Below are positions 27,099 to 35,846 of a DNA stretch of 64,000 bases, one piece after another (the first letter of the stretch is position 1; every line of letters starts with the position of its first letter). The DNA lies in the NCBI RefSeq assembly GCF_002250055.1, contig NZ_CP018866.1, positions 264,001-328,000 on the forward strand. Direction: 5' to 3'. This DNA comes from Sutcliffiella cohnii (lineage in GTDB: Bacteria; Bacillota; Bacilli; Bacillales; Bacillaceae_I). Below the pieces are notes generated by a model. The model was given only the letters and a program-made list of their open reading frames with translations. It did not search any database and had not been told where the DNA came from. The translations under genes and the position numbers were made by a program.

Positions 27099-27261
27099 TT
27101 GATATTAATTGATCCATTTGTACTTTTTGATATAGATGAATAATTTGGTCATCATCTAGAGGTAACAAATCTTCTTCTAAATGAAATCCGTAATCTACTA
27201 AAGTTTGTTCTACGCTTTCTCGTTCATAGTCTGTCAAAAAGTATTTTCTAGAAATTATCAT
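27094..27261 (-). CDS. Small acidic protein (55 aa), BH0509-like
   Basis: Minus-strand frame MIISRKYFLTDYERESVEQT... of 55 residues, acidic, preceded by GGCGGTGAGATAAG. The pattern of a short basic start followed by LVDYGFHLEEDLLPLDDDQI resembles the small BH0509-family proteins of Bacillaceae; this identification is from memory and weak. Its stop lies inside the shared terminator. Confidence 0.55.
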   Translation of the reverse strand: MIISRKYFLTDYERESVEQTLVDYGFHLEEDLLPLDDDQIIHLYQKVQMDQLISK

Positions 27262-27649
27262 CTTATCTCACCGCCATCTTTCCTTAATGATTAGTAGTAT
27301 TATTATTATTTTTCCATTTTCATAGATTTATATACATAAAAGATAAGAAATGAGTCTTCTTAACTAGTTTTCACTTAAAATATCCAACTCTATTATAATA
27401 CGTAAACCAATTCATTAAGTTACAAATTATTAAAAAAATTTTGTAAACAGTTTTACGATGTATTTTATGTGAAAAGAGTAGGTGATGTGACGGGTTCTCG
27501 CATGGTAACAGTTACCTTTATCGTGTCAAACAAACGTTTGATTGAGAACAATCCGTTCCTTATGCTAAACGGATTTATTCTAGTAGTTTTTGGGGCGCGT
27601 GTTAAAATATTTTTATAGCAAGAATCTTACAATGAGGGAGAAAAAACAA
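27262..27649. other. Intergenic region without gene
   Basis: AT-rich divergent spacer. It contains two short perfect dyads, GGTAAC-A-GTTACC (27504-27516) and CAAACGTTTG (27531-27540), which are candidate operator half-sites for the gene at 27650. Nothing else was recognised. Confidence 0.5.
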
Positions 27650-28084
27650 TTGAGTAAGAGTACGATAAAATTTTATGAAATTCCTAAATGGGGACGTTAT
27701 TTACGCGGTAAATGGGAAGCATCATTCGCTAGTCATTTATCAACGGTTGAAAAAGAAGCAATCTATTTTAAATCTTTTTTATGGCATTTATGTAGCTGGG
27801 AGAAAGTAGATTGTTATGAAAAACACGACGCAATCAAGATGTTTGAGAGACAGGAAAAAATGAAGTGTACGATATTTTATGAACATACGGAAGAGGCTTA
27901 TCTCATTGATAACGCTAAAAACTTATCTGTTAAAGATTTACCCCATGACCAATTTCACATGTATTATGGGGATATGTACGTAATGGATTGGAATGGTCAG
28001 TGGACATTTATAATGACGCACGAAAGTGAATGTGGACCATATTTTATTAATGCATCTCGGAAAAGTAAAAAACGCTCAAAATAA
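27650..28084 (+). CDS. DUF4275-like protein
   Basis: About 144 residues, soluble. The segments WGRYLRGKWEASFASHLS, FLWHLCSWEKVDCYE and DWNGQWTFIMTHESECGPYF fit the DUF4275 family as I remember it; the function is unknown. A TTG at 27650 with GAGGGAG upstream is my preferred start; an in-frame ATG at 27632 and the longer frame from 27590 are alternatives. It is a single gene between two terminators. Confidence 0.72.
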   Translation: MSKSTIKFYEIPKWGRYLRGKWEASFASHLSTVEKEAIYFKSFLWHLCSWEKVDCYEKHDAIKMFERQEKMKCTIFYEHTEEAYLIDNAKNLSVKDLPHDQFHMYYGDMYVMDWNGQWTFIMTHESECGPYFINASRKSKKRSK

Positions 28085-28098
28085 ATCCGAGCGTTTTC
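28068..28098 (+). terminator. Terminator of the DUF4275-like gene
   Basis: AACGCTC and GAGCGTT arms with a TTTTC tail; overlaps the stop codon. Confidence 0.7.
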
Positions 28099-28111
28099 AC
28101 TGTTTTTAATT

Positions 28112-28651
28112 CTATTGCCGCGCCTCAATCTTATAAACAAACTCTGTAAAAACGACTAGTCGTTCCATATGTGTTCTTATTTTGCGATTCCATGTTCCTG
28201 TGCAAGTGACTAAATTGAGTCTTCTTTTATTAGTTGGCCCAAACACTTGCTGCAGTGGTGCATCTTGATAAGGAAATGTTTCTTTTTTGATCACAACGAA
28301 AACTAGCTTATGCCCGTTTTCATCTATAATGGAAACAAAATCTCCTTGCTGAAGCTTTTTTAAGTTGTAAAAAATAGCAGGACCAACATAACCGTCCACA
28401 TGGCCAGCTAAAACAGCATTACCAGGCTCACCAGGGGAAACGCCATCAGCAAACCAAGCTACTTCCTCTGTTTGATCGGTTATATTCATAACCCCGTTTT
28501 CATTTAAATGGGAAGGGTAAATGGATGCCGCCACATCAATAGCAGGAATCACGATTTGCACAGGCTTTGCTTCTTTAAGCGAATGAACCTCAGCAGAAAC
28601 TAGATTACCGCTCAACAAAAATAGAACAGATAAAAAGAATAACTTACGCAT
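28112..28651 (-). CDS. Class F sortase
   Basis: About 179 residues with an N-terminal signal or anchor (MRKLFFLSVLFLLSGNLVSA). The sortase barrel shows the catalytic His in LAGHVDGY, Cys in LNLVTCTGTW and a candidate Arg in HMERLVVFTEF. Class F sortases join LPXTG-type proteins to the cell wall. The start at 28651 overlaps the end of the upstream gene by 8 bp, and that gene encodes an LPKTG protein, so they form an enzyme-substrate pair. Confidence 0.9.
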   Translation of the reverse strand: MRKLFFLSVLFLLSGNLVSAEVHSLKEAKPVQIVIPAIDVAASIYPSHLNENGVMNITDQTEEVAWFADGVSPGEPGNAVLAGHVDGYVGPAIFYNLKKLQQGDFVSIIDENGHKLVFVVIKKETFPYQDAPLQQVFGPTNKRRLNLVTCTGTWNRKIRTHMERLVVFTEFVYKIEARQ

Positions 28652-29444
28652 TTTTCTTTCTTCTAAATAACGTAAACAATGACCATATAAGCATGCTTCC
28701 AAGTCCAATTAAAAGAGGTAGAACATTTGGTGCAGGTTGTTCCGTTCCTCCAAGTCCCGTCTTCGGTAGGCTACCTGGTAGCATCGTGTAATCAACTAAA
28801 ACGATTGGCTCTAAATCATCTTCTGTATTAAAAGCATACACCGTATAAATATTATTTTGCTTCAATTCTACATTGGCTAAATCAACATTGCTATTTTCTC
28901 CACGAAGTTGAATTCCGTATTCCCCTGCATCGAGAATTTCATAATCAGTAATATCCCCATAGGAAACATCGCTAAATAGAATCGCGTCATTCATAATAGC
29001 GAAATCAGCGGTTGGTGTGTCAGGAGATAGATGTCCAATACGTACCATCGTTTGACCTAGTGGTACATCCATTGCATTTTCTACTAATTTCACATCGATG
29101 TTTTCAATTCTATTGGCCACTATTAGTGTGTAAACTTCGTTAGCACGAATGGAAAGTGTCGTATCTGCAAGTGCATCGTTCTCACCTTTCGTACCTGTTT
29201 CATAAATTTCTACTGTGTAATTACCTTCATTCACATTTATGTACTCAGAAGCATCTTTAAAATGAATCCCTTCTGCAATTAGTTCTCCATCTAAATAAAT
29301 ATCAACAGCAGGAGCATCTGGCACAGCGTGAAGAGCTCGAATCATAGAAGTGCCGTCCGTTGCTTCTCCGTGCGCAGATGGGATGTAGAGTGCAAATAAT
29401 AGTAGTGGCACCAACGTGAAAAAAGCAAACAGTTTTCTTTTCAT
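28644..29444 (-). CDS. DUF4397 domain LPXTG-anchored surface protein
   Basis: About 266 residues: signal peptide (MKRKLFAFFTLVPLLLFALY), two DUF4397-like beta repeats (RALHAVPDAPAVDIYLDG and VRIGHLSPDTPTADFAI starts), then LPKTGLGG, a membrane helix and the charged tail FRRKKNA, which is a full sorting signal. The ATG at 29444 follows AAGGAGG. It is anchored to the wall, probably by the sortase encoded just downstream. The role of DUF4397 domains is not established. Confidence 0.92.
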   Translation of the reverse strand: MKRKLFAFFTLVPLLLFALYIPSAHGEATDGTSMIRALHAVPDAPAVDIYLDGELIAEGIHFKDASEYINVNEGNYTVEIYETGTKGENDALADTTLSIRANEVYTLIVANRIENIDVKLVENAMDVPLGQTMVRIGHLSPDTPTADFAIMNDAILFSDVSYGDITDYEILDAGEYGIQLRGENSNVDLANVELKQNNIYTVYAFNTEDDLEPIVLVDYTMLPGSLPKTGLGGTEQPAPNVLPLLIGLGSMLIWSLFTLFRRKKNA

Positions 29445-29583
29445 ATATAAACCTCCTTCAAAATCTACCATTAACATTTGTAAAATATTTGAAGAGTATT
29501 CATAATGGAGGGTAATATTTCATAATAAGAAGGAAATCTCACGTTCATATAGAAAGGTTAGAAAAGAAGAATGGAGGGGAAAT

Positions 29584-30015
29584 ATGTACGAGTTAAAAAC
29601 GAAGGAAACAGATTCAAGTGTAATTGAATTTATTGAAAGTGTTGAAAATGTGAAAAAGCGCGAGGATGCATACAAACTATTGGACATCTTTACAGAAACG
29701 TCTGGCTATGAAGCGAAAATGTGGGGAGCGTCCATTATTGGATTTGGCTCTTATCATTATAAATATAATTCAGGTCATGAAGGAGATGCACCGCTCGTTG
29801 GTTTTTCACCGCGGAAAGCGAATTTTAGTCTTTATTTTGCAACAGGAGACACAGAGCGAGAAGAGCTTCTAAAAAACTTTGGTAAGCATAAAGCAGGGAA
29901 GGCTTGTGTGTATGTTAATAAAGTGAACGACATCGATGTAGATGTATTAAAAGCATTAATTACGCAGTCAATACAATTTTTAAGAAAAACATATCCGCCA
30001 CAAGACGAAAAGTAG
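29584..30015 (+). CDS. DUF1801 domain protein
   Basis: A 143-residue protein with the YdhG/DUF1801 fold signature: VKKREDAYKLLDIF, KMWGASIIGFGSYHYKY, VGFSPRKANFSLYF and the C-terminal LITQSIQFLRKTYP. Family members occur in many Bacillaceae; the function is not known. Single gene with GGAGGGGAAAT before the ATG. Confidence 0.88.
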   Translation: MYELKTKETDSSVIEFIESVENVKKREDAYKLLDIFTETSGYEAKMWGASIIGFGSYHYKYNSGHEGDAPLVGFSPRKANFSLYFATGDTEREELLKNFGKHKAGKACVYVNKVNDIDVDVLKALITQSIQFLRKTYPPQDEK

Positions 30016-30037
30016 CTTAGAAGTTTAAGCTACTTTT
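30008..30037. terminator. Shared terminator of the convergent genes
   Basis: AAAGTAGCTTA and TAAGCTACTTTT, a perfect dyad with T tails on both strands. Confidence 0.82.
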
Positions 30038-30893
30038 CCATATACTCGAATAAAAAGGATTGTCCATTCCGATAAAAGCGAGGGTCATATATACCAAGTC
30101 GCTCGTCATCATCAACAATAACGACAAATGGCGACCATTCATACAACGTTCTTGCTTCTGGAACTTCGGAGAAAAGCGTATTTAAATCAGCCTCTTCTTC
30201 TGACTGTAAAGAGTACTGTAAAGTTGGCTCTGTAAATAAACTAACATCTTTAATTACGACGGTATCATCTTGCTTACCAATTAAAGAATAATGCCAAGGT
30301 AAAAAGCTTGCGGACAGAGCAATTTGATCATAATCGTCTTTATATTTTTGATAAAGAGCAAAGCCTTGTGCTGATTGAACCGTAACGTGTAGAATAATGA
30401 GCACCCAAACGAGACGATATAGTTGATGACGATTGTACTTCCAATATCGTCTAGAGAAAAAACTAACCCCAATAATGAACCAAATAACTAAATCTACAAT
30501 TGGAATCGTTCCAAACGTAATTCGGATACTGGAAAAAGGTTCTAAATAGCCTGTCCCCCAAGCATTAAATAAATCACTCGTATTATGTATAAACACAGCA
30601 AGGAGGGAAACATAAAAGAAACGCCAATCTTTTCTTTTTAAGTAAATCATGCTTAATAAAAAGAATAGAAGTGCCCATACCGGTACTAAAAAGAGCGAGT
30701 GAGTTATGCCACGATGCCATAATTGATACATTCCTTCTGTATCCCAAAGCTGCGAAATTACATCAATATCAGGGATTTGACTCGCGGCAATGGCGGTGAC
30801 GAACATAGCTCGTTTAGTTTTTATATCATCTTGTCTTTTATCGACAGAACCGTATATAGTTAATCCGAATAATGTATGTGTAATGGTATCCAT
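30030..30893 (-). CDS. YdjM/YfhP-like membrane metal-dependent hydrolase
   Basis: A 287-residue protein starting MDTITHTLFGL, with His and Asp motifs IPDIDVISQLW and HRGITHSLFLVP, four or so membrane segments (about 65-85, 88-105, 125-145, 155-175) and a C-terminal soluble part of about 110 residues. This is the DUF457/YfhP family of membrane-bound hydrolases; the natural substrate is unknown. Confidence 0.87.
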   Translation of the reverse strand: MDTITHTLFGLTIYGSVDKRQDDIKTKRAMFVTAIAASQIPDIDVISQLWDTEGMYQLWHRGITHSLFLVPVWALLFFLLSMIYLKRKDWRFFYVSLLAVFIHNTSDLFNAWGTGYLEPFSSIRITFGTIPIVDLVIWFIIGVSFFSRRYWKYNRHQLYRLVWVLIILHVTVQSAQGFALYQKYKDDYDQIALSASFLPWHYSLIGKQDDTVVIKDVSLFTEPTLQYSLQSEEEADLNTLFSEVPEARTLYEWSPFVVIVDDDERLGIYDPRFYRNGQSFLFEYMEK

Positions 30894-30968
30894 CTTTCAA
30901 CTCCTTCTAGCACTGTTTGCTTTATTATACTGAAAAAGGAAGGATGAAAGAAAGCGATACAAACTGGA

Positions 30969-31002
30969 AAGAAAAAAACAACCAGAAGCGGTTGTTTTAT
31001 TG
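30969..31002 (-). terminator. Terminator of the small membrane protein gene
   Basis: AAACAACC and GGTTGTTT arms with a run of seven T on the minus strand. Confidence 0.78.
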
Positions 31003-31012
31003 CTTATCATTA

Positions 31013-31150
31013 TCAATCTTCTGGAGGTAATGGGTCAATTTCAACAGACTCTTTTCCGTTTAACCCTAAATATAAAGTGCCGTAAAATAAACCAACGCCA
31101 ATAGCAAGAATTAACATGAATCCAAAAAATGCAACGTATCCTCCTATCAA
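31013..31150 (-). CDS. Small single-helix membrane protein (45 aa)
   Basis: About 45 residues: one hydrophobic helix (GGYVAFFGFMLILAIGVGLF) and an acidic tail ending DPLPPED. The TTG at 31150 follows AAAGGGAGGG; the frame runs further upstream to 31228 but without a ribosome site. Family not recognised. Confidence 0.6.
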   Translation of the reverse strand: MIGGYVAFFGFMLILAIGVGLFYGTLYLGLNGKESVEIDPLPPED

Positions 31151-31306
31151 AATAAACCCTCCCTTTGTCGTGAGTGAAGCGTGAACTCTATACTGTGAAG
31201 TTTCACGTATAACCAATTTATGTGACAAAGAAGGAAAACATGATAGATTTTACGAGCATAAAAAAAGCACCATCGCTAGGAAGCAGATGGGCCAACACGT
31301 TACAAT

Positions 31307-31534
31307 CTATTTATTTGCTCTTAAATTACCTAGCTCTTCCACAAGTGCTTGCATTTCGTTAGGACTAAAGGAATCTTTTTTCATTACTAACTCATAAATT
31401 TCTTTTAGCTCTTCGTACATTTCACCATCAAAATGAGAAGGTTTAATGGCACCTAAATTTAATACTTTTAGTTTTTGTTTAATTTCTTCTATCATGTACT
31501 CTACATTTTCAATAGACTTTTCAGAAAGATTCAC
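31307..31534 (-). CDS. yfkK: DUF1128 family protein YfkK
   Basis: A 75-residue protein, MNLSEKSIENVEYMIEEIKQ at the start, mostly helical, matching the DUF1128 (YfkK) family. In B. subtilis yfkK is the neighbour of yfkJ, as here. Function unknown. Confidence 0.88.
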   Translation of the reverse strand: MNLSEKSIENVEYMIEEIKQKLKVLNLGAIKPSHFDGEMYEELKEIYELVMKKDSFSPNEMQALVEELGNLRANK

Positions 31535-31667
31535 AATATCATCCTTTCGTGTATATACGTACTATTTATACTATCAGAATTTAGTCAGTAATCAAGAAAA
31601 CATCGAGAGAAAGTTTTCATAATTGTATATAATGGGAATAGAAAATGAAAAGGGAGAATGTGAAAAA

Positions 31668-32138
31668 ATGGTACGAGTATTATTTGTATGTTTAGGGAAT
31701 ATTTGTAGATCGCCAATGGCAGAAGCTATTTTTAGATCTCTTATAAAAGAAGAAGGATTAGCTGGAAAAATAGAAGTAGATTCTGCCGGAACAGGGAACT
31801 GGCACGTTGGAAAGCCTCCGCATGAAGGAACACAATCGATATTAACGAAAAATAACATTAGCTTTGAAGGAATGAAAGCACGCCAAGTTCAAACGGAAGA
31901 TGTAACTGCTTTTGATTACGTAATTGCGATGGACGCAGAAAATTTAGGAAACCTTCGTAAATTGGCTGGTTACACGAAAACAGGTTTTATCGGAAGACTG
32001 CTCGATTTTGTTCCGGAAAGTGAAATACTAGATGTACCAGATCCATATTATACAGGTAATTTTGAGGAAACATATGAGTTAGTGGGAAAAGGATGTCGGA
32101 ATCTACTACAAAAAATAAAAGAAGAAAAGCAACTTTAA
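31668..32138 (+). CDS. yfkJ: Low molecular weight protein tyrosine phosphatase YfkJ
   Basis: A 156-residue phosphatase with the P-loop C-X5-R-S (Cys8, Arg14 in FVCLGNICRSPMAEA) and the general acid loop DVPDPYY near residue 123. It dephosphorylates tyrosine in proteins; B. subtilis YfkJ has been linked to stress tolerance. The ATG at 31668 follows GGGAGAATG; the upstream in-frame ATGs lack sites. First gene of the yfkJ-yfkI-yfkH set. Confidence 0.94.
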   Translation: MVRVLFVCLGNICRSPMAEAIFRSLIKEEGLAGKIEVDSAGTGNWHVGKPPHEGTQSILTKNNISFEGMKARQVQTEDVTAFDYVIAMDAENLGNLRKLAGYTKTGFIGRLLDFVPESEILDVPDPYYTGNFEETYELVGKGCRNLLQKIKEEKQL

Positions 32139-32153
32139 GGGAGAGAAACATAA

Positions 32154-32492
32154 ATGAGTAATCGGAACAAACTATTAGAAGGTATGTTAATTGGAGCAGT
32201 AGTCGGAGCAGCAATCTCGCTATTAGACCGCGAAACGAGAGAAACGGTTATACATAATTCCAAAAGATATGGGCAAAAAATGAAATATGTTATTCAACAT
32301 CCAGACGAAGTCACTCAGTCAGTTCGAGACAAATTTCACAACATTAAAGAAGCAGTTGAAGACGTTTCAGACGACCTTGAATATTTAAAAGGAAAAATGG
32401 ACGAACTAAAAGAAACTACTCCAAAAATCGTTGAAATCGTAAAAGATACTAGCGAAGTTATCTCCAAACGAGTAGACAAAATGGATAAGTAA
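32154..32492 (+). CDS. yfkI: YtxH-like protein YfkI
   Basis: A 112-residue protein with a short glycine-rich membrane segment (LEGMLIGAVVGAAISLLD) and a long amphipathic helical tail, the layout of YtxH/YfkI proteins. It lies 15 bp after yfkJ, with AAGGGAGAGAAAC as ribosome site. Probably an envelope-associated stress protein. Confidence 0.85.
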   Translation: MSNRNKLLEGMLIGAVVGAAISLLDRETRETVIHNSKRYGQKMKYVIQHPDEVTQSVRDKFHNIKEAVEDVSDDLEYLKGKMDELKETTPKIVEIVKDTSEVISKRVDKMDK

Positions 32493-32544
32493 GGTATATG
32501 ACCTAATTAGAGTTTGAGTGGTCGTAGAGGTTTAAGCATTAAAG

Positions 32545-32690
32545 TTTGAAACCATGAGTGGATCGGAGCGGAGGGAACTTGACTCCTGCGGGAGATAGAG
32601 GGAAGGTCGAGACCCCACAGGCGAAGCCGAGGAGGCTCGACTCCCTCCCCGCGGAAAGCAAGTTCCCGTAGCGAAGAGGAACGGACTAGC
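32545..32690. repeat. Dispersed palindromic GC-rich element, copy 2
   Basis: Same element as at 25.3 kb (TTGACTCCTGCGGGA, GGTCGAGACCCCACAGGCG, GCCGAGGAGGCTCGA). Here the ends are GGGAACTTG (32573-32581) and CAAGTTCCC (32659-32667). The arms differ from copy 1 but still pair. It separates yfkI from yfkH. Confidence 0.85.
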
Positions 32691-32738
32691 TTTATACTCA
32701 ATATTAAGGTAGAAAACAAAACGAAAGGAGACAAAACG

Positions 32739-33572
32739 ATGAACATTTTTTCTTTCGCAAAAACGATCCTCTTTCGTTTAGACACAGACGAAGCATTAGG
32801 AAGAGCGGCAGAACTATCCTACTTTTTCATCCTATCCCTGTTTCCTTTCTTAATCTTTTTACTAACATTAATCGCCTACCTTCCAATTTCTCAAGCAGAC
32901 GTATTAAACGTCATCCGCCAATACGCACCAGGGGACACAATGCGAATTATTGAAGTCAACTTAGGACAAATCATGAACGAACAACGAGGCGGACTATTAT
33001 CGTTCGGTTTAATCGGAGCAATTTGGGCTGCCTCAAACGGCATAAACGCCATCGTACGTTCATTTAATCGTGCATACGATGTTGACGAAGGCCGCCCCTT
33101 CCTTATCGCAAGAGGAATGGCAGTACTATTAACTTTTGCCATGGTGTTCATTATTATCGTTGCCTTGTTACTTCCGGTTTTCGGGAAAGAGATCGGTTTG
33201 TTTATTTTCTCTCATTTCGGCTTATCGCAGGAATTTTTAACGTTTTGGGAAGCCACTCGTCTAGTAGTGAGCGCGATTATTCTTTTCTTTGTGTTTATCG
33301 CACTGTATTTCGTTGCACCTAATGTGAAGCTACAACTTCGCCATGTGCTAGTAGGAGCTTTGTTTACGACGATAGGCTGGATGGCAGTTTCTTACCTTTT
33401 TGGATACTATGTTAGCAATTTTGGTAATTATTCCGCGATGTACGGTGGACTCGGTGGAATAATCGTCCTACTTATTTGGTTTTACATTTCAGGCTTGCTC
33501 ATTATTATAGGTGGAGAAATTAATGCTCTATTGTTAAAAATTCATCATGAAAGAATTATTAGAAAGTCGTGA
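32739..33572 (+). CDS. yfkH: YihY/BrkB family membrane protein YfkH
   Basis: A 277-residue protein with about six membrane helices and the YihY motifs RAAELSYFFILSLFPFLIFL (start), ANGINAIVRSFNRAYDV (about 97) and YGGLGGIIVLLIWFYISGLLIIIGGEIN in part. Often called ribonuclease BN by mistake; a transporter or envelope role is more likely. GAAAGGAGACAAAACG precedes the ATG. Confidence 0.92.
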   Translation: MNIFSFAKTILFRLDTDEALGRAAELSYFFILSLFPFLIFLLTLIAYLPISQADVLNVIRQYAPGDTMRIIEVNLGQIMNEQRGGLLSFGLIGAIWAASNGINAIVRSFNRAYDVDEGRPFLIARGMAVLLTFAMVFIIIVALLLPVFGKEIGLFIFSHFGLSQEFLTFWEATRLVVSAIILFFVFIALYFVAPNVKLQLRHVLVGALFTTIGWMAVSYLFGYYVSNFGNYSAMYGGLGGIIVLLIWFYISGLLIIIGGEINALLLKIHHERIIRKS

Positions 33573-33653
33573 AGAAATTACCTGTCAATTTTACATGACA
33601 TGAGGGAACGATATAAGAGAAAGACCACAACATGTTAAATGGAGGTTTTTTTC

Positions 33654-33758
33654 ATGGCAAAGCATACGAAAAAAGACGGCGGTACGAAACAAAATAAAAA
33701 CCAAAAACCAAAAAATAAAACGTCCGGAAGTGCTAATGGCCAAAACGGATATCATTAA
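33654..33758 (+). CDS. Small basic peptide (34 aa)
   Basis: A 34-residue frame, MAKHTKKDGGTKQNKNQK at the start, Lys/Asn/Gln/Gly-rich and ending NGYH. AAATGGAGG lies upstream with good spacing, and a strong terminator follows at once. The composition recalls minor small acid-soluble spore proteins, but no family match is claimed. Confidence 0.65.
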   Translation: MAKHTKKDGGTKQNKNQKPKNKTSGSANGQNGYH

Positions 33759-33765
33759 ATAGTGA

Positions 33766-33808
33766 AAAACGCGTTGTAGAGCTTTACGCCTCTATGACGC
33801 GTTTTTTT
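33766..33808 (+). terminator. Terminator of the 34-aa peptide gene
   Basis: ACGCGTTGTAGAG and CCTCTATGACGCGT arms with a run of seven T. Confidence 0.87.
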
Positions 33809-33919
33809 GTTGCTGTTGTAAGGGTATGAATATTCGTATTATTCCCAAAAGAATGTTGACTTTGCTTACATATTACGGAAAAATTTTATATAAGTGGAAA
33901 TGAAATGGAGGGAATGTAT

Positions 33920-34468
33920 GTGAAGAATAAAATAATCGTCTTTGTAACCTTTCTACTTATCGTTACGACAATAGAAGTAAAAGCCAATATCTCTTCTAAG
34001 TTTTTAGCTGTACCGAATGTTAAACAGGAACAATCACTTTGGTGCTGGTCAGCTTCAGGTGTATCGATATTAGGGTATAAAGGAAAAAACATCAATCAGT
34101 CTAGTTTTGCTCGAACTGTAAAAGGGTCAACAGCGAACCAATCAGCAACAGACAGAGAAGTGAGGTCAGGGTTATTAAATTGGGGTGTTAGTAGTTCACA
34201 ATCTACTAGTGCGATCAGCTTTACCGAAGTTGTCAACCAAGTAAACAATAATCGTCCCATTTATGCGGGGCTATCATGGTACAGCTCCGGAAATCGAACG
34301 GGTGGGCATGCCGTTGTCATAAGAGGATACGTAACAGAATCAGGAACTAATTATGTTTCCTACATGGATCCAGCTAATGGAACTAGATATTCCATGGCGT
34401 TCAACGATTTTCGTGGCGGAACATCGAAGTCAAGACATTGGGATGGTACTTTATATAACGTTAGATAG
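33920..34468 (+). CDS. Secreted papain-like cysteine protease
   Basis: About 182 residues with a signal peptide (KNKIIVFVTFLLIVTTIEVKA) and a mature part of about 160 residues. Catalytic Cys in EQSLWCWSAS, His in GGHAVVIRGY and a following YMDPANG give the order Cys-His-Asp/Asn of the C39/C70 (AvrRpt2-like) papain fold. The GTG at 33920 follows GGAGGGAATGTAT; upstream ATGs are too close to the ribosome site. It is followed after 14 bp by a membrane-anchored secreted protein that may be its partner or target. Confidence 0.82.
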   Translation: MKNKIIVFVTFLLIVTTIEVKANISSKFLAVPNVKQEQSLWCWSASGVSILGYKGKNINQSSFARTVKGSTANQSATDREVRSGLLNWGVSSSQSTSAISFTEVVNQVNNNRPIYAGLSWYSSGNRTGGHAVVIRGYVTESGTNYVSYMDPANGTRYSMAFNDFRGGTSKSRHWDGTLYNVR

Positions 34469-34482
34469 GAGGGAGTAATTTA

Positions 34483-35259
34483 ATGAAATGGATAGGTAGT
34501 ATGTTAGTTATTTTAATGTCGCTTAGTTTACATGTTGCGAAAGCTTCCGACCAATCCGAAGAACTACTAGAAGCGGCAAATGAAGGGCTAGAAACGTTTA
34601 AGCGCGTCGTTGCCCATGAGTATGCTGGCTACGGATACGAAAGCGTTCAACAGCTAAACGAGGCAAAAATAGCTTTTGGAGTAGAAATTTTTCAATTAGA
34701 TTTTGATGTGCTAGAAAGTAAAAAATATAAAAAAATAAGAGAAGCTACAATTGCGACGGACGAGTGGGAGTTTTTCGTTACTTCTAGTAATGATGTGTCT
34801 TCTATACTAAGGGTAGCGAAAGATGCTAACGGTGACTATAGTGCCGTTTCATTTGGAGGCGACGCAAAAAATCTTATAAGCATGATCCATTCAGTAGAAA
34901 AGTTAACCTCGATAATAGATCCTCTACTAATCGTAATCGGAAATAAATATTACATACTTTACGAAACTGTGAATGGAAAAGAGTATATGATGAAGGTTCC
35001 AGAACCGTCTGAATTTACGACGTATAGTGATGTAGATGCTAAAGATTTCGGTGAGAAGCTACTAGAAAATGTGAAAAAATTAAAGCCGGGTGAGCGTGGG
35101 GGAATTGATGGCGGAATTTTTCCAATTGAGACGGCTCAATCGAAAGAAGCATCTCCTATAATATCGGCAGAAAAAGGTTTAGTATCGATTACACTAATAG
35201 CTATTGTAATGACGTTATTCTTTTTCGTGAGAGAAAGGTATCGCAAAAAAGAGAGTTAA
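34483..35259 (+). CDS. Exported protein with C-terminal membrane anchor, unknown function
   Basis: A 258-residue protein with signal peptide (MKWIGSMLVILMSLSLHVAKA), an extracellular domain of about 200 residues and a C-terminal helix (KGLVSITLIAIVMTLFFFV) followed by RERYRKKES. The LPXTG motif is absent. It is co-transcribed with the papain-like protease (14 bp apart, GATAGGAGGGAG). The family was not recognised. A role in processing, anchoring or inhibiting the protease is possible but unproven. Confidence 0.8.
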   Translation: MKWIGSMLVILMSLSLHVAKASDQSEELLEAANEGLETFKRVVAHEYAGYGYESVQQLNEAKIAFGVEIFQLDFDVLESKKYKKIREATIATDEWEFFVTSSNDVSSILRVAKDANGDYSAVSFGGDAKNLISMIHSVEKLTSIIDPLLIVIGNKYYILYETVNGKEYMMKVPEPSEFTTYSDVDAKDFGEKLLENVKKLKPGERGGIDGGIFPIETAQSKEASPIISAEKGLVSITLIAIVMTLFFFVRERYRKKES

Positions 35260-35444
35260 AATACGCAAAAAAGTGCTAATATTTACATATAGGATAGATA
35301 GTATACTTTAATACTGTTTATCCTATTCTTTATGGTGATTTTTTGAAAGGTTACGATGGTTTAAAAGTATCATTTTAGAGTCCCATGTTAAAATTAATGT
35401 TATAGTTAGAAAGATAAATTCTTAAAAATGAGTAGGTGAACAAC

Positions 35445-35822
35445 ATGATTGAAGTAAAAACATCTTCAGTTAGTGATGGGGAATTCAATAGAGGGGTATT
35501 TGCTACACGTGATATTAAAAAAGGAGAGCTTATACATGAAGCGCCTGTACTTTCTTATCCGAACGACCAGCATCAACATATCGAGAAAACAAATCTCGCT
35601 GATTACGCTTTTGAGTATGGGGAAAACCATTCAGCAATCCTTCTAGGATATGGAATGTTATTTAACCATTCTTATGAACCTAATGCAAATTATGAAATTA
35701 ATTTTAGAAATCATACATTTGAATTCTATGCATTCACAAATATTAAAAAGGGCGATGAGATTCTAATCAATTATAATGGCGATGTCGATGACAAAGATCC
35801 GTTATGGTTTAATCAGGACTAA
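35445..35822 (+). CDS. SET domain protein
   Basis: A 125-residue stand-alone SET domain: RGVFATRDIKKGELIHEAPVL in part, then LLGYGMLFNHSYEPNANYE (the NHS motif of SET methyltransferases) and the C-terminal KKGDEILINYNGD Tyr motif. It probably methylates lysines in a bacterial protein. The ATG at 35445 follows TAGGTGA. Single gene, convergent with zosA. Confidence 0.9.
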   Translation: MIEVKTSSVSDGEFNRGVFATRDIKKGELIHEAPVLSYPNDQHQHIEKTNLADYAFEYGENHSAILLGYGMLFNHSYEPNANYEINFRNHTFEFYAFTNIKKGDEILINYNGDVDDKDPLWFNQD

Positions 35823-35846
35823 ACAATCGTTAGTTGAATAAGAAAG

